Assembly: GCF_020740795.1 (NCBI RefSeq)
Contig: NC_067286.1
Coordinates: 19,472,350-19,536,349, forward strand
Reading direction: 5' to 3'
DNA from: Apus apus
Lineage: Eukaryota; Chordata; Aves; Apodiformes; Apodidae
Length of the DNA stretch: 64,000 bases
Numbering within the stretch: the first letter of the stretch is position 1; the number at the start of each line of letters is the position of its first letter. The notes beneath the pieces were generated by a model. It had not been told where the DNA came from. It was given only the letters and a program-made list of their open reading frames with translations, and made no database searches. Both the position numbers and the translations under genes were made by a program. Positions 9,597 through 24,700 of this stretch are shown here, piece by piece.

Positions 9597-12500
9597 GTAC
9601 GGGCGGGATAGCTGTGAGCTTTCTTTGCCGCTGCTTCGAGCAGACCGGCGCTCCAGTGGGCCTGGTGAGGGGGGTGCTCTGAACGCTCCTGAGGCGCTGT
9701 CGGGCTGGGGCCTGGCAAGAGTGCTAGGGCCTGTTGTGTGCCGTGTCCCCTCGCACGTGCACCACTGAACCCAGACCGGTGGCGTCCACGCGCGTGGGCC
9801 ATGGCGTGGCAGCAGGGTGCTGCGGGCCTAGGCGCGGCGGGGAAGACGCGGGCCACGCTGGAGGGAGCCCTGCCCGCCCGCTGCCTTTCTTCCAGTGGCC
9901 GTGACGTTGAGTCCTTCGGTAGCTGCCCCGAAGTTGCCTGCTGGCGTCCGTGGCGCTTCGTCCTGGGTGAAAGTTATTTGGCACCCCCGGAATCGGGGAC
10001 GCTGCTGCAGTTCCGCGGAAGCTTTTGTGCCGGTAGTGCTGGTGGCCTGGTGCGGAGCGGGTTGTGGCGCGGTTGGGTATGGTGGGCGGTACATTGTTTC
10101 CCGGTAGATCTGAGGAGTTCTAAACTGTGTGAAGTGTTTTGTCGAAATGAGGGAGGATGTCTGCATTACTCCCTTTTCCTAAAGTCACGTAAGATGTTGC
10201 TTTAACTTACAGAACTTTAATCTGGCTTCAATGTTATCACTAGGATAATAAAACAGATAAGCCTTCCTTATAGCTAATTTGCATTCACTTTCCGTCTTTA
10301 AAATCAGTGCTGTTTCTCAGAGAACGCTGCCTTTTTTTAATCGTTGTTTGTGGAGGATATTTTTTTAACAAGGCAGCTGCTTTCGGTTACATTTTTATTT
10401 TTTTTAAGCGCATAATGGTGTCTGGTTAGAAGCTATTAAACACATTTGGCAAAATCTGATTTTGAACTTTCCACTTTTTCTGGTTTTTGGCTTTAGTCAC
10501 TAAGAATTTATCTAAGTGTAAGAGGGAATCAGTGTTACAATCTTGAGTCTTGTATGACAAAAATATGACTGAGGCAAAAGATCGTCAGGATAAATGTTAC
10601 TTAGAACAGTAAGGTGGGTAGAAAAGGGTGGGTAGCTTTCAAAAGTGTTCCTTGTGAGATGCTGAGAACTTAAAAATGAAAGAGTGTTACTGCTAATAAT
10701 ATTGCTTAGGTTTAAAATATCCTTCAGTGGAAGGAGACTAAATGTATTCTAACAGCGTGGTGTGTGTTTGCTTTGTTCTATGGTTTGGGTTTTTTGTAAG
10801 TGTTTTTAAAATTATTTTTTAATATTAATGTGGTTTACAGTTTTCTCATCGTAGATAAAGTAAGCTTGTGAACTGCACAAGTACATGTGTGCTGTTCTTT
10901 TTGCTCTGGGAAGTCTCCCTTTTCTAGTGTTCCAAATAGATTACCACAGTTATTAGAACTGCAATGTGTATTTTCAGTACAACATATGTTCTGGTAAGAA
11001 GCTGTGAATACTTAGCTCTGTGTTTTTATGTATGTTTTCAGGAGTGAGGCATAGACTAACTGTAGCTTGCAAGTCTTTATTATACAAATATAGAACACAA
11101 CAGAATTATCTTTCAATATATAACTTGATAATGGGAGTTCATGCAAATGCAGTATCCAGTCTGTGTTTATTTCTTGACAGTTTAGGTTCAGTTCAAGTTT
11201 CCTCCATCTATCATACTGATTAAACATAAGTGATAGATCTTATTTGCTTTTGGTTTGAAAAGCTGAATGTGTATGCAGTATGCAATCCTGCACTTCCTGA
11301 ATTACTAAAGGAATTTGCCTTCTAATACTGCAAAAAGACTTAACTTCGTCCAGAACAACTGCTGAAGAAGTGGGTTTACAATGGAAATCACTGAGTTAAA
11401 GTGAAAATTGTAGTTTAGGAATTGGCCTGTTTAACAGGAAAGTTTTTAAATAGGGTAGTGCATTATAGTTTGTTTGCAAGCAAGTAAAATTCACATGTAA
11501 ACGGCTGTGACTGTAATACCTTTGCATTATTTTAAATATAAATTGTGTAGCTATTATTACTACTCCCTTATTGATTTAAAGATCCTAAATGGTTTGTGTG
11601 TCTCTTCACAGTACTGCCTGCAAACTGTTAACTCTAATTCTTTTGACTTGCTAAAGTGAGAAAATGTGACTGCTTCTTTTAGAAACCTTCTCTCCTACAC
11701 TTAGCAGAGGTGTACAGGTCATACACCAGTGAGAAAATCAGGTTCTAAGAGTGAAATTCAAGTGATTTAATAGAGCAGAATCTGAATTTAGCGGTATTAA
11801 ATCAGAAAATTATGTATGTGATTTTAGTGTCATAGATGCTTAGAGAATGATGCTTAGAGAATGAACTCTTCTCTTATGGCTCAACAACTTTGCTTCAGTG
11901 CTCAGCCTATACTTGAAGCACACATACGATGAAAAACTGAAGAGCTTGCTCAAAAATGAGCAGTATGGGATTGAACCAGTCCAGTGAAAAGGGAGTAATG
12001 CTTTGAAGACCTGTCTGATCCATTGTCTTTTCTCTCCATTGATGTCCTCTTGTTCAGTGCTTAAAACGCCTTTAAGTATTTACTTAACTCTGCAGTTAAG
12101 ATGTCTTTGTATCGATATTTTGAAATAAGACATTTTCTAGCTTCAGTGTTCCAGCATACTACAAAACATCTTTGTTAGTAGGAGGCTTGCATATTTACTT
12201 CTCACATAACTGGGTTAATTTTATGGTCTTTGGAAGTTATGATGGAAGCCATGGCTTTTCCTTGAGCAGAAGAGGCACTGCTATGAACATAGACTGTTTC
12301 TTTAGTAAGGTGGGATGTCTTAAGTATATTGTCTGCCATCTACATGTGGCTCTCATAGTAGTGCTTTCGTCTGTGGCCCGTAAGATTGTTTTGTACTCTG
12401 TAATTTTGTATGCTTTGTTTGGGAGTACTGTGTGTTATCTTGAAGTAGACACCACATCTGTCCTAGAAGACCAGATGTCTGATTCAGTTCTCCTAAGAGC

Positions 12501-15500
12501 AAGATGTGGAGCCATTGTTTTTGACAAAGCTTTCCACAATAATGAAACAAGTAGGGATAAATAAGAAATAGTATCTTGCTTGTCTCATTGTATTTTGTGA
12601 AGTTGGAGGAAGAAAGCAAAGAACTTGGGGAAAATTATTTAGTGATGACATTTGATCCTGGCATTTTCAGTGTGAGAGGCAAGCCTGAAAGATCAGTTGG
12701 AAAATAGGTAGAGAGCATAACACTGAAGCTTTGCATAGCATGTTTAATTGATTTTGTGGTTGTGTCAGGGTGCCAGCTTTAATAATCATATGCTACTAAG
12801 CAACTGAAGTAAAATATTTTTCTAGTCTTTGGATGCAGCTTTATGGCTTGAGACACCTCAAGAAATGGGACAGACTGAATTGATAGGTTTGGGAAAACAT
12901 TTGGTATAAGCTGTTTATGGAATAGTTCTTCACACAATATTGGGAAAAATCTGTTACTGTAAAATACAAGACTCTTCATGACCTTTGTTTAATTAATAAC
13001 TTCAATAAAGTGCCAAGAAATGTATTTGGAGTGGGTGAAAAAGTTCCCAACTAACCATTTGACTGCTCTTTCTTCTTGCTGTTATACTGTATAGTCATTC
13101 TCTAATCCTATTAACATATATCAGACTTGGAATGCTCAGTGACAGAATCTATTCAATGTGTTGCATGTCCTAGTGGAAAAGAATACCAGAAGAGCATCAG
13201 AGTACAACTGTATGAGACTGTGAAGATGTAATTTACTCTACTGAACTGGTAGTATGCATTGGTTGTCACACTGGCAAAATGACTAAGAAGAGCATCTGAG
13301 AAATTGCTAGTGATGTTTTGGTTAAAGGCATGAAGGGAGGCAAAATTGATAAAAAAGCCCATATAAACTCACAAGCAGAAACTGCCCCGTAGTGAGATTT
13401 GAGAGTTGGTTAGTTTTCTTGAAAGATGTTTTGAGAGCACTTGTATTTCATTTTGAATGAGGTGATTCCAAGCATTTATACCCAGTCCAAGTTGTGCATC
13501 TGCAAGGAGATAGATTATATGGCCTAGTGGTCTTGATCCTGTGTCCACTGGGTCTTCTGTAAAATGAGCATTGAAAGACCATAGGCCAGCTCTTGTCAGT
13601 TTTGCCAAAAGATATTTAAATGTGAAGAAACATGAGATTCTGTTGTGAAAATTTTAACTTCTGCTAGAGATTTTTGAAGGGACTCAGTATTTCCCAAACT
13701 ACTAGTAGAGAGAAAGATAATTTCTGTAAATGGGCCTTATGCTCCTTCTAGGAGAGCATAATATACAGATCCCCAGTTTGCATGTTTCTTTCTTGCAGTA
13801 GTGCCCTGACTGGTAGATTAAAATAAGATTTCACGTAGTGCTTTAGACAGTGGCTGTAGGCAATGCTAGTACAGATGTGATTACACTTAATTTTTTTTAT
13901 TGTACTGGAAGTGGTTTGGGTAGTTGAGTTAGAACTCAAAGGAGGTGGTAAATATTTCTAAAGACTTGTCTTGCTATCCATTGGTATTACTTCAGTGCTA
14001 CTTGCATTGTGAAAGAAGTATCCATCAGCAACTGCTTCCACAGGGTGGATTTTTTGTCTTTGTACCAGAGCTCGTACACAGTTAAGGTTTCTCATATAGA
14101 AACTGTAAAAATACAATGCTATTTGCTTTTGTTTTGCTTAAGTATAGTGAAAACCAAGTCTTGTGGTTTGATCTTCTGGCTTTTTTGTTTTTGGTGTTTT
14201 TTCTTCTTCTAAGAGTTACAGTAGGCCAAAAATCATAGTAACGTCTTGGTGAAAAAAACTTGCTGTGAATCACACTGTAACCTTACCTTTAAAGCAGATG
14301 TAAGACTCTTCGTATTTTGTTCTTATTTACCATGTACTATTTTGACCAGTCTCCAATCTAAAGAGCACAGCAAGAAATTTCTGGACTGGTTTGAACTAAA
14401 GTAATTAATGTTATTTCTTCTGTTACTGCCTTGACAGACTTACCATATGTCCAAGTATCTTTTAATGCCAGCTCTTCTAGGAAATGGTAAGAAATGGATT
14501 ACATTTGTTTGAGAGGTTTAACTGATGTCACCAAACATCTCCAAAAAGGATGGAAAGTCTAGAGTTGGTGGCAGGAGCAGACCCACTTCTGGGTCAGTGG
14601 TTTTCCTGCTGATGTTGTAAGTGGCTTGCATCTAAAACCAACTTCAGTTTCATGTTGCTTTTGGTTGGCATGCATCGCAGATGCAAAGCTGTTTAAAAAC
14701 TGCAACAGCATATGGGGTTGTATTCCCATCTCCCATGCTTGTCTTTGTGCTCTTTCTGGTGTTACAAAGGAGGAGTTTGTCACTGCTCGTGGCAGTTCTG
14801 AGGGCTAATAGCGTTTTGGTAAGTGGTTTTTTTTCCTGCTGTGAGTGATAGCTGTAGAAATTATACTGAACTTTGTTATGAAGTAGTCAGTTCTTCCTTT
14901 TTGTTGTGACAAGCAGGCATTTTTCAAAGGATCCTTCTATGTGTGTACTTGGTGGTCATGGATTCTTTGTTACAGCTTCTAGCCACATTTAATGGCAAAA
15001 AGATGTATGCTGGACACTGTATTTAGACAAAATTTGTCTGATAAAGGAGGTAGTAAAGATTTTGCATTTCTTAATGATAAACAAAAACTAAATGCATCTT
15101 TTCTTGCTGCTTGCCTTTACTGTAGTGATTAGTGTGCTGTTTTCATTTTAACAAGTGGTGCTTCAAAGAAGAGAAATAGAGGAAGATTTAAAGGTAGTAA
15201 TCCAGTAGTTGACAAAAGATAGTGTAAGACCACTGCACAGCTTGATCTCTGTGGGTTATAAGAAAAGATAATTGCTGTTATGGCTGTGAGTTGATAGTAG
15301 CATTCCGTGCTTAAGTTTAATTTACTGTTAGATGTAAAACTTTACAGTTCCTTTTGACATTACTGAGTGCTTCCTTTTGCTTTACCAGTGGTGTTATGGG
15401 ATGCCTTTCCTCATTTAAAAGGAATATCTTTTGTTATCAGATTATGGAAGCTGTGTCTGTAATTCTGTAGCTTTGGTTTTTTTGGGCTAAGGCTCTCTTC

Positions 15501-15796
15501 CAGAGTCACTTCTAATCCAAAAGCTGTGAGACCAGTAATGGGTGATTTGGGACTGAACTTAAAAAGTCACTCTTTCATAACCCATTATGAATGTTTGATT
15601 GCTTGTATTTTTCAGTAGTTGTGCCAGGTGCACAGGATTGCCCTACTAATAGGATTTCAGCCATAGATGGCCACATGCTGGTTTTTCTGTAGCTGTCTGT
15701 TCCAGTTGTTGTACTTCTGTTTTATTTATTTTGAGAGACAAAAAAATAAGAGATGGCTGAACTGAGTACCTACCTGGCTTGGATGCTCTGCTTTAA

Positions 15797-15890
15797 AAAT
15801 GCAATATATAAACTTGTAATTTTATTATAAATTTACATAATTTATATTTATATACAATTTATATAATTTATAAATATTTATAAATAGAAA
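15797..15890. repeat. AT-rich low-complexity run
   Basis: It consists almost entirely of A and T, with repeated ataatttata and tttataaat words that form several short palindromes. Confidence 0.85.
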
Positions 15891-18707
15891 TTGATCCTTA
15901 ACTCTTCAGTTACTGAGTAGGGAGTTTAGTTGCCCAGACTGGAATTGTAGAGATGGGATATTGAAGGTGGACCAAAAAATAAAAATTCTTGGTGTCTTAC
16001 CAATGTGATAGCCTGAAAAAAAACCACACATTAAAAGTCTGAAAAATCCATAGATTGCTTAATATCTTTAAGATATTTCTTAAAAAACACCTGTGGCTGT
16101 CTGATGCCTTCTTCATTATAGAAAACTGGCTTCCTTTTAGGGCAGAACAGAAAGCAATTTTGTTAATGCTTGTGCAATAGCTTTTTCTTTGAAATACACT
16201 GGTCCAATCCTCCCTTTCTGGACTAGAGAATTCTGAAGTTTAACTTAGACTTCTCAGAAAAAATATGCTAGCCTCGAGGCTGGAAAATAGAAGGCAGTGG
16301 GGTGGCTTTTTTCCCCTCCCATATTGAAGTTGTAGCTCCATACAGCCAAGAATAAAAGTAGTAGATACCATAGAAAATCTTTAACTATGGTACTGATATT
16401 GTGCTCGTGAAAAGGAGGGATTAGAAATTATCTCAATCTGTATAATTTTTTAATTTATTGTAGATCATTAAGATTGTGTGTGAAGATTATCTTCTCTGGA
16501 AATGTGTATTGGTAACTATGCTATATAGTGGAACTACAAAGCAGCAGAACGCAAGCAAAAAATGGTAAATGTGTTTTACTGTTAAGTGGGGGTTTTTTGT
16601 AGAGAGAAAAGTTACGTCATTATTTGCAAGCAACAGCCAGTGAATCATCTCCCCAAAACTGAAAGCTAACTGGCAGTTGAAGAGATGGTGTCTTTTCAGC
16701 TAAAACACCTATGAAGGTTTGTTTCCAGACTTTGAAGCATTTCAAACTAAGTTCAGTTCTGTGCCACTTGCCACGCCAATGGCTATTTTTTATGGAATGT
16801 TAAGACAAAAATCTCTGTGGAACCCTAAATATTACTTAAAAGGATAGGTGTCCTAAGTGCAGGTCTTAAGTAAGTTGACTTCTAAGCTTCCTCTCAGCAG
16901 GGTATTGCTTTTAGGGCTGTCTCATGTAATGCTGTTACAAATAGTTCACCATTTGAAGCTCTGAGCTTGCATTTTAAATGTCTTGCTTTCTTTGAAACTC
17001 TGTTATTCAAATCCACTGAGTAGGTGTAGGATGCGAGTATCAATGTAGTTTTCAGTAACTATTGAAGTATCAATGCAATTTTCTATAACTGTTTTGCGTT
17101 TCGTTTAATTATAGCATTGTTATTTCAGTAATGTCTAGTTAGTAAAGTCACACTTCTTGGTTAGAGCAGAGACCTCTTCTTGCAGTGACAGAAAACTGTT
17201 GATATATGTTGGTAGCTAGAGAAGGGATTAGGAGGAAGGAGAGATCGCTAGAAGTATTTAGGTGACGTACTGTGTTGAAGCCTTTTCTTTAAAGGGCATG
17301 AAGAAAATGAGAGGGAAAACAGCCAGTTAAAAGTCATTATAGACTAACATTTTATCCCTAAACTATGGCATGTTTTTTTTAAACTTTGTTTGCAAGTCTG
17401 TTAGTGCACTTAAGTGATCGTCAGCTTTGCAGTGTCATAAATGTAATGATTTATAATAAAGTAATTTCCCTTTGAAAACAGTTTTCTTAAGAAATGCTAC
17501 TAAGTCTTTGAAGTAGACTTGCCTTGTAGTTAGCCACTTGGAACTGATAGTTTTGAAGAACACTGTAACAAACACATTCTTCTCATGCTCCCCAGACAAA
17601 CATTAAAGTAGCGCTTTAAAAGAGAAAATAGAGTAGCATTGACATTTCCATATAAAACTGGCTTTTTCTTCTTAAGTAGGTTGCATATTGCTGTTGGAGG
17701 GCTGTTTATTCTGTTAGGCAATCTTGGTTTTTTTCTGGTATTGACCATCAAAATAAGAGTTCCTTGGGGAAGACGTACTTCATTGGAGGCAACAGAGACA
17801 TCTGTGCCTGACAAGTGTGGTGTAATTGCAATGTGGATGGTTTGTAAAATCATAGCATGACAAAACTCACTTTACTCCAAAACTTAAATTTATTTAAAAT
17901 TTATTTGCTCCAAAATATAAATTGCCTGGGGGGGTGGGGGAAGCAGGAAGAAAGATAATATTAGCATAATAGCTTCTTCTGACTCTTATGTGCAACATGT
18001 TCTCAGTGATCTTTTATTATTATTATGGGTGTCTAATTTATCTTCTAGAACTGATTGTTGCATGTACCCGTATAAAAGTGGTAGTCATAATGAAATCTTT
18101 TCCTTCAAAACAGTTTTTTCTTAGTTTTGTAAGCTGAATCTCAGAAAAGTAAAGCTAGTCATGCCTTTATAGTTTCACTATTTAAGTAACAGGGTGCCAG
18201 GGGGCTTTCTAGCACTTCATATTGCAAAAAAATGGTGGTAAAATGTGTATGGAGGATAACCAGTCTCTCTTCAGTTCTCTTAATCCTTAAATGATAAGGT
18301 AACCCAACTGTTTATCATCCAGTACTTAATTGATATTCCATATTTATTAAAGTATTTTTATTTTCCAACTCTTCAGCTTTATCCTTAAAATATCTGCAGA
18401 GGTGGGGAAACAGTCTATGTAAGTGTCTACACGAATATATCTAGTATGTTCTGTGAAGGAGAGTGTTGTTACTTGGTTAAAAAGCTCAGCTAAGCTGTAA
18501 CACTGTCACTAAACTAGGAAGGATTCCAGATGGCAGTAGAACATACATCTAAATGCAGATAACCAACATTTAAGTAAGCAAATATAGTAGTGCGAGTTCC
18601 CTTGTATCCAGATGCTGCTGTATTTCTTTCTCTTGCTGGACCGATGGATACATTCAAATAACTTTTATACTTTACTCGTAGGGGTTGTATTCATAAACAT
18701 GAAAATT

Positions 18708-18749
18708 TAGGTATTGTAGAAATAAGAATAGGTAATGTAGAAATAAGAA
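18708..18749 (+). repeat. 21-base tandem duplication in intron 1
   Basis: The units are taggtattgtagaaataaga+a (18708-18728) and taggtaatgtagaaataaga+a (18729-18749), with one mismatch. Confidence 0.9.
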
Positions 18750-21700
18750 TAAATGGGACTTCAGCTTTTTGGTAGGTGAAGTCAACTGAGTAATCTTTTC
18801 CAGTAAATCAAAATCAAAGGTTTATTTTCATGTGCTTAAATTAATGTACTTAACATGATTAAAGGAAGAAATATCTTCCATTTTTCTTTACATGCTATCA
18901 GACCTGCATACTCTGCGACAAGTGTTAGGAATTCCAACTTTCACATTTAAAAGCAAAACATATTTGTTTGTGGCACTGTCATGTTAGGAGAGTACTATTT
19001 TGGGTATGCATGTAAAGTGAGTCGATGAGTTTTGTCAGTTTAGCAGGATACATTAGCACAGAAATAACAGGTAATACATTTAATAGCTCAGTTCTTGATA
19101 CCCTAATGAAAAGGACAGTCCCACCTGACACCTTGAGAATATGCAGTTATCAAAACTTATTTTAATAGTTCTGTAAACCTTAGTATGAAGAAGAGCAAGA
19201 AGATAATCTTGCCTGTACCCTTTCTAGTGCATTTCAGATAACCTTCAATGAACGTGCGTGTTACCTGAATAACAGGTCCAAGGAATCTTTTATTAAAGTG
19301 GAGTCAAGCAAGAAGTGACAAACAGCTTTGAATTTAATTTTGAAGTTGCTACCTTAATGCAGGAGTGCTGGCAACAGCAATAGCTGACTGGAGGGAGCTT
19401 CAGGAGGAAAAACATTGGCAGGCTCCTAGAGGCTGCTGATTTCCACTTCTGAAGTATGAATGATCTCAAGTACTCTTTTTAAAAAGACTAAGATTTTTCC
19501 ATGAAAGTAAAGCTCATAGTAGACTTGAATGTATTGTCTATGCATAAAGAACACTAATATTCTGATTAGAAGTTGCTGAAGTAAGCAGCTTTCTTGTACT
19601 TCAATGTGTCCCACTTTCAAGGTCTAATCAGTGATGTTAAAAGGAAGGTGGAAAAAAAAAATAATCCAAACCCATATACTTTTTGATAGTACTAAGTGGT
19701 ACAGAATGGAATAAATGCCTAAGGAAAAGAAACCTCTGCTAAAATTCATACATCTAACCTTAAGGGTGTCTCCTGAAATTACAGTAGTTCCTTAAGTGTA
19801 GAAACAAAAAAGAAAAGTACTGCTGAAGCAGTCAGTAAGCACTACCAATTTTTACATTTCCAGAGTAATAGTGCAGGAATTCAGGACTCATTTACACTTG
19901 CAGACTGTCAGGTGGTTGAAACAGTAGTATAACACGTTTTTAGTTGTCCAAATTCAGCCTTACAGGTTTTGTTCTGAATCTGATGATAAAATTTTTTACT
20001 CTGCAGTCCTGCAGTAGGCCTTGGGTGTAATTGGGGCCAAGATTGAAGAGACTTGGCAGAAAAATTCCTTCCCTTATTCCTCTACCAACTGCATTTGTCA
20101 CCTCTTAAATTATGTTGTTGTTGTTTTTTTTTTACTTGGAAATGACTTTGCAGAAATTTTATCAGTGTTGTGCAGTCAACGGAGGGAGACTGCACAGCAA
20201 GGGGTTGTGCAGAGCTTCTTTGCGTAGCCAACTTAGCCTCCTATAGCACCCCTCTTAGAGGCTGGGTAGAATTTCAATTCTGTTCCTCATTGAGTGTGGA
20301 TGGTTATGTTGCAGCATACAAATGTGCCCTCTAAGCAAGGTTTTGGGAACTTATAGCCAAAGCATTCGAAGGCTAAGTCCTCACATAAGCGAACCACTTT
20401 TTTATAGTGTTTTAAAAGTTGCCTGGTTATCATGCAAGTTTTTAAATAAACTTTGCTAGTTCATGATTTAGAGTTCTGGACTAGATCAGATGCATTGATT
20501 TCTCTGCCCTTCATCTGTCTCTACCCTATCAAACTCATGGTCGTGGACAACCTTTTAAGGCCAAGTTTCTTTGAAGATTGTCTGTTGAAGCAGTTTCTTA
20601 AATAAGTTTTTTGGGGAGAGATGTTACTGATTAACATCTGTTACTACAGCCCTAAGCCATGAGTGTTTTAAGGTGGGCATGTTAATATTTTTAGTTTTCC
20701 CAGAGGACATTTGGAGAGGTGTGGCAGGAAACAATGATGAGTCTTTATGTGATGATTTCACAGTGCTCTGCCTTGAGCATTAGCATGAAACAGTTACTTA
20801 CTGCTAGACTGAGACTCCATTGAGGAATCTTTCTGGGTCAATAAGTCAGTGGAAAAAGGGGGGAAAATAATTAAATTTTTGGCTTAAGATTTGAGTACAG
20901 TATGGCCCAGACAGGGGATAGATCCAAATCATGCGTTGGCCTGTTCTTCCTGTTCTTAACTGTGGTCCAGATACTTTTTTCCTGAAGGGATGCTAGTACT
21001 CTGCTGTGGTTTTGTCAAACTGATTGCTCTCACAATGGGAATGTGGTGGCTATAAAATGAAACTGAAGATTTTCAGTGCAATTTTTTTACATCACAGAAA
21101 AGTAATTAATAACTTTATTTTGGGTATAGTAGGTTATATAAGTTACTGTTTTGAATGCATGAAATTTATTCCTGTAAGACCAGCACTATTCAGTGGCTTA
21201 CATTTCTTGCACTTTTCTGCATTCTGACGAAAATGTTGCCTTGGTTTCTATAAGCAAAGAGACATGTTTCGTTTCACTGTTTGGGCTAGTGCAGGGGAAA
21301 GGTTTTAGAAGCAGACATGTCCCAGTCCTTGTGCAGCATTAATGAAACTGAAGTCCTGTTTATAGCAGCTGGTCATATAGTGACTAACTTTTAAAAGACT
21401 GTAAATAAAGTTCATTAGGTAATACTTCAGAACAGGATTTGATGTTAATGTGGCTGAACTATTGATGGGTGTGAGGCACCTCTGCATGTAGGAAAGTTGC
21501 ATTTAAATATTATTCTAAAGAAAGGTCTCCTGTGTTTTTTCTCTTTTTTTTTTTAGTCTGTACTGGGTCCCTTTCAATACGTGATCTGTGTTGTGAAGGG
21601 AAACAGTCTGTGCCAAAAAATGACTGAGTGGAAGTAATTCTTTAAACCAGACTCTCTATTCCAGATTCTATTATTTTAGATTCTGAGGTGAAGTGTAAAA

Positions 21701-24700
21701 GTCCTGATTGATCAGAGCAGGCCTCTGGTGGAACACCCTTCCCAGGGTATGCTAGAATACTTGCAATGCTGCTATCAAGTTAATTTTTATTATATCAGGG
21801 TTTTTATTTTACTATGTAATCCTACTGTATTGAATTCAGACGCTGACTGTTCTGGTCTTAAATCAATGGTATGTAGACATTGAAGTTTTCAGGCAGAAAG
21901 AAGAATAGAGAAATACCAATGACATCCTTGTAAGGGGATTAATAATAGTGATTTTCATTTGGATAGTTTTACTGGCGACTGAAAACTCTGAACAATATCT
22001 GAAGAATTAGTGAACTAGGAAACTCTTTTGAAAGTGCATTAAGCTAAGCAGGCTTCTTATTTTTCTCCCACATGACCTAATTGAGGAAGTGATGCTCTCT
22101 CCCTTAGAGTTCTAATTCTGAACACTGGTGTGCATTTGAAATGCAGAAGTAATAAACAAGGAAAATGTAGTTAAGCAAAATAAGTCCAGTGAACTTATTT
22201 TTTCTGCTCTAGTTTTTCACTTAAATTACAAGGGATTTGAGAAAGTTGTTTAGTGTTTCTGTATGTTAGGGTTTGGAGTCCGTGCTGTTGTGAATAAAAT
22301 GCAAAGGTAGTAGCTTTTGATTCCAGATTTGTTGGAAGTAACGAAAACGGAACAGAAATAATATGGTATATGACATAATGAAACTTATTAGGCCTAAGAA
22401 AGTTAAGAAAAAACACTTTTTCATTGGATGATTTCTTTAAAAATAGAATGCAATATTCATGTTTCCAAAAAAACCCGGAAGTCTTGTCTTGCTTGAAATC
22501 TGCGTTAAAAAGCAGAATCAAGAAGCCCTCTGTAACCAGTGGAAAGGGAAGGTGAATTTTCTTGTTGGAAATTCTTATAACTGCAACAAATAGCTACATC
22601 AGAAAGAAGCATTGATTGATAGGGTGCTTTTTCTTGCATAGTTGGTGTTGAGCAAACCACAGGGCAGGCAGGTGTCACTAAAGCCAGTTTTGGGTATCTA
22701 ATACAGCTCTTTAATGTTTCAATGTAAAGCAAAATAAGAATTAAACTGTCAAAAGCAGTGATTGTCTTAATGATAAATTTTAGGTGATTGAATGCTGTCT
22801 TAAAACAGTATGTGGACTATGTTTTCTTAAATTGATTTCAGATTAAAACTTTCTGAATTGTTTATATAGTCTTAATGCTTGTATATTTATTTCTATGCAG
22901 GTTTGTGGATAAAGTACATGTTAATATAACGAGAACAGTTATGGGGATAGAAAAGACTACTAAAAAAATTCTAATAGGTATTTCAGATCTCTTAGATATG
23001 AAGATATCTAAAATTGCTAATAGTTAATAAAAAAACTGGGTTCATGTTAGATTAGTCAAGTGCAGATTATAAAGGCAGTTTTATTTCAATTGAGTCAAAT
23101 ATTTTCCTTTGTGTCCCAAAAGTTAAAGGAGCATGTTTAATTTATTATCAGAGTATGCTGCACGAACTGACACTTCTTCCTAGCAAGTTGCTTCTTTCTT
23201 CATTTTATAGATCTTATTCCCTGCAAATCAGTGCTTAGTGTTCATGCAGTGGTTTAGCTATTGAATAGAACTTCTTAATAATACTAAAATATAGATATAT
23301 TTTTATCCTTGTAGGAAGACATCTGCTTCATTTAATTCAATCCTAATTCAATCATGCTAATCTGCTAATACTATAGATTGAAATATTTTTTTGCTGTTGC
23401 CCGGATACCTTGTAGTGGGCAAGGAGCCTGAAAGAATAAAAAAAAATGCTTTTTTAAACTTTAAAAAATCTGTGTTTAACACGTAAAAAGCTATTAAACT
23501 TCAGTAGTTTTAGGTTCTCTATCTATGTAGCTTAAAATATTAATTTTAACTGATTCATGTTTACTACCTTCTAAGATGTTCTTCCTTTGGCGCTTCAGAC
23601 TTTGTGGCTGTTCCTTGCTTTTCCTTTTTTCTGATTATTTTCTAGCTGGCTGTTACTGTATTTTAACCCACCCTGCTGTTGCATTATCTTCTTTCTCCTC
23701 CTCTCTTTGGTCTTAGATTGAGAATCAAGGGACATCTAGACACACTGTTGTGGTTACTTTATTTGTCTTATAGGGAACATGTTTTAAAGTGTTTTGGTTT
23801 TGTGCCAGGAGGTGTATCTGCTGCTCAGCCTCCAATTCTTTGGGAGAGCTTAAAAGTAAATGTGTTGATGAACTGTGATACATTAGGTATGAGTGATATT
23901 TAGCACTATAGGTTAGTGTATCGAAGTATGGTAATAGTGTTTTCTCACATTTAATTTTTGATGTTAAGCTGCATGCTTCAGTGTAAAATTTTCTTCTGGC
24001 TAGCTATGCATTGTTTAGCTTGCTTTTTGTAATGTTGTAGAACCATCTGCTTTTCTTAGTAGAACGGTATATTCATTTCCATTTTGATAACTGGAAAACT
24101 TTAAAATATGAAGACTAACTGAATTTGGTGACCAATGAATATTTAAAATATGAAATGTTTGGCCATTGAAGTGGAGTTACTATAAAATTATTCACCTTTT
24201 CTGCTTGGGCAGAGGAGATAAGTGTCCAATTTGCAGTTATTGCAGACAATTAAGATCTATATTTTTTAATACTAACCTGTGGTTTGAGAGAAGAGTGTAG
24301 GATACACTTGTTGCTTGGTATAAAATTGCTCTTGTAACATAATTATAAACTTCAGATTTCAGCTGATTTTTTTAAAATATTTTTTTTTTTTAACCTTAGG
24401 ACAGTTGTGACCTCTTGAATTTTGCTATTAGCAAACGTTCGCCAGTTTGGACTTTATGTACTGCATGCCAAAGTAATTGAGTATTGAAACATTCAGTCAT
24501 CATAGGGGATGCGTGTGTATATGTGGATCATGGATATGTATTATCTATATTATAAATAAAATACAGTTCCAATCTAGATGGAAGTGCAGCTAGTGCATAA
24601 ATAAAGGAGGTTAGTGTGATAAATATTTTTATGAATGCTAGATGTTCCTTAGGATCTTGAATTGTCATACCTTGTATGTGAGTGAGTTGATGTAAACTTT

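Larger units (their letters stand above)
8880..10110. promoter_or_regulatory. CpG island and probable PPP6R3 promoter
   Basis: This stretch is GC-rich and full of CG dinucleotides, unlike the AT-rich DNA on both sides. It holds five CCAAT boxes on either strand (9063-9067, 9152-9156, 9199-9203, 9402-9406, 9451-9455), the pattern expected of NF-Y binding. There is also a GC box (9041-9050, ggggcgtggc) and a YY1-type element, CCGCCATCTTGG, at 9500-9511. No convincing TATA box is present on the + strand. This is the architecture of a housekeeping CpG-island promoter with dispersed starts, which fits a broadly expressed phosphatase subunit. The island may be bidirectional because a candidate - strand first exon lies inside it. 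Confidence 0.8.

Noticed and set aside
12172..12564. 130-codon plus-strand frame in intron 1
   Set aside because: Composition is typical of AT-rich intron, with no motif, acceptor/donor pair or recognisable similarity.
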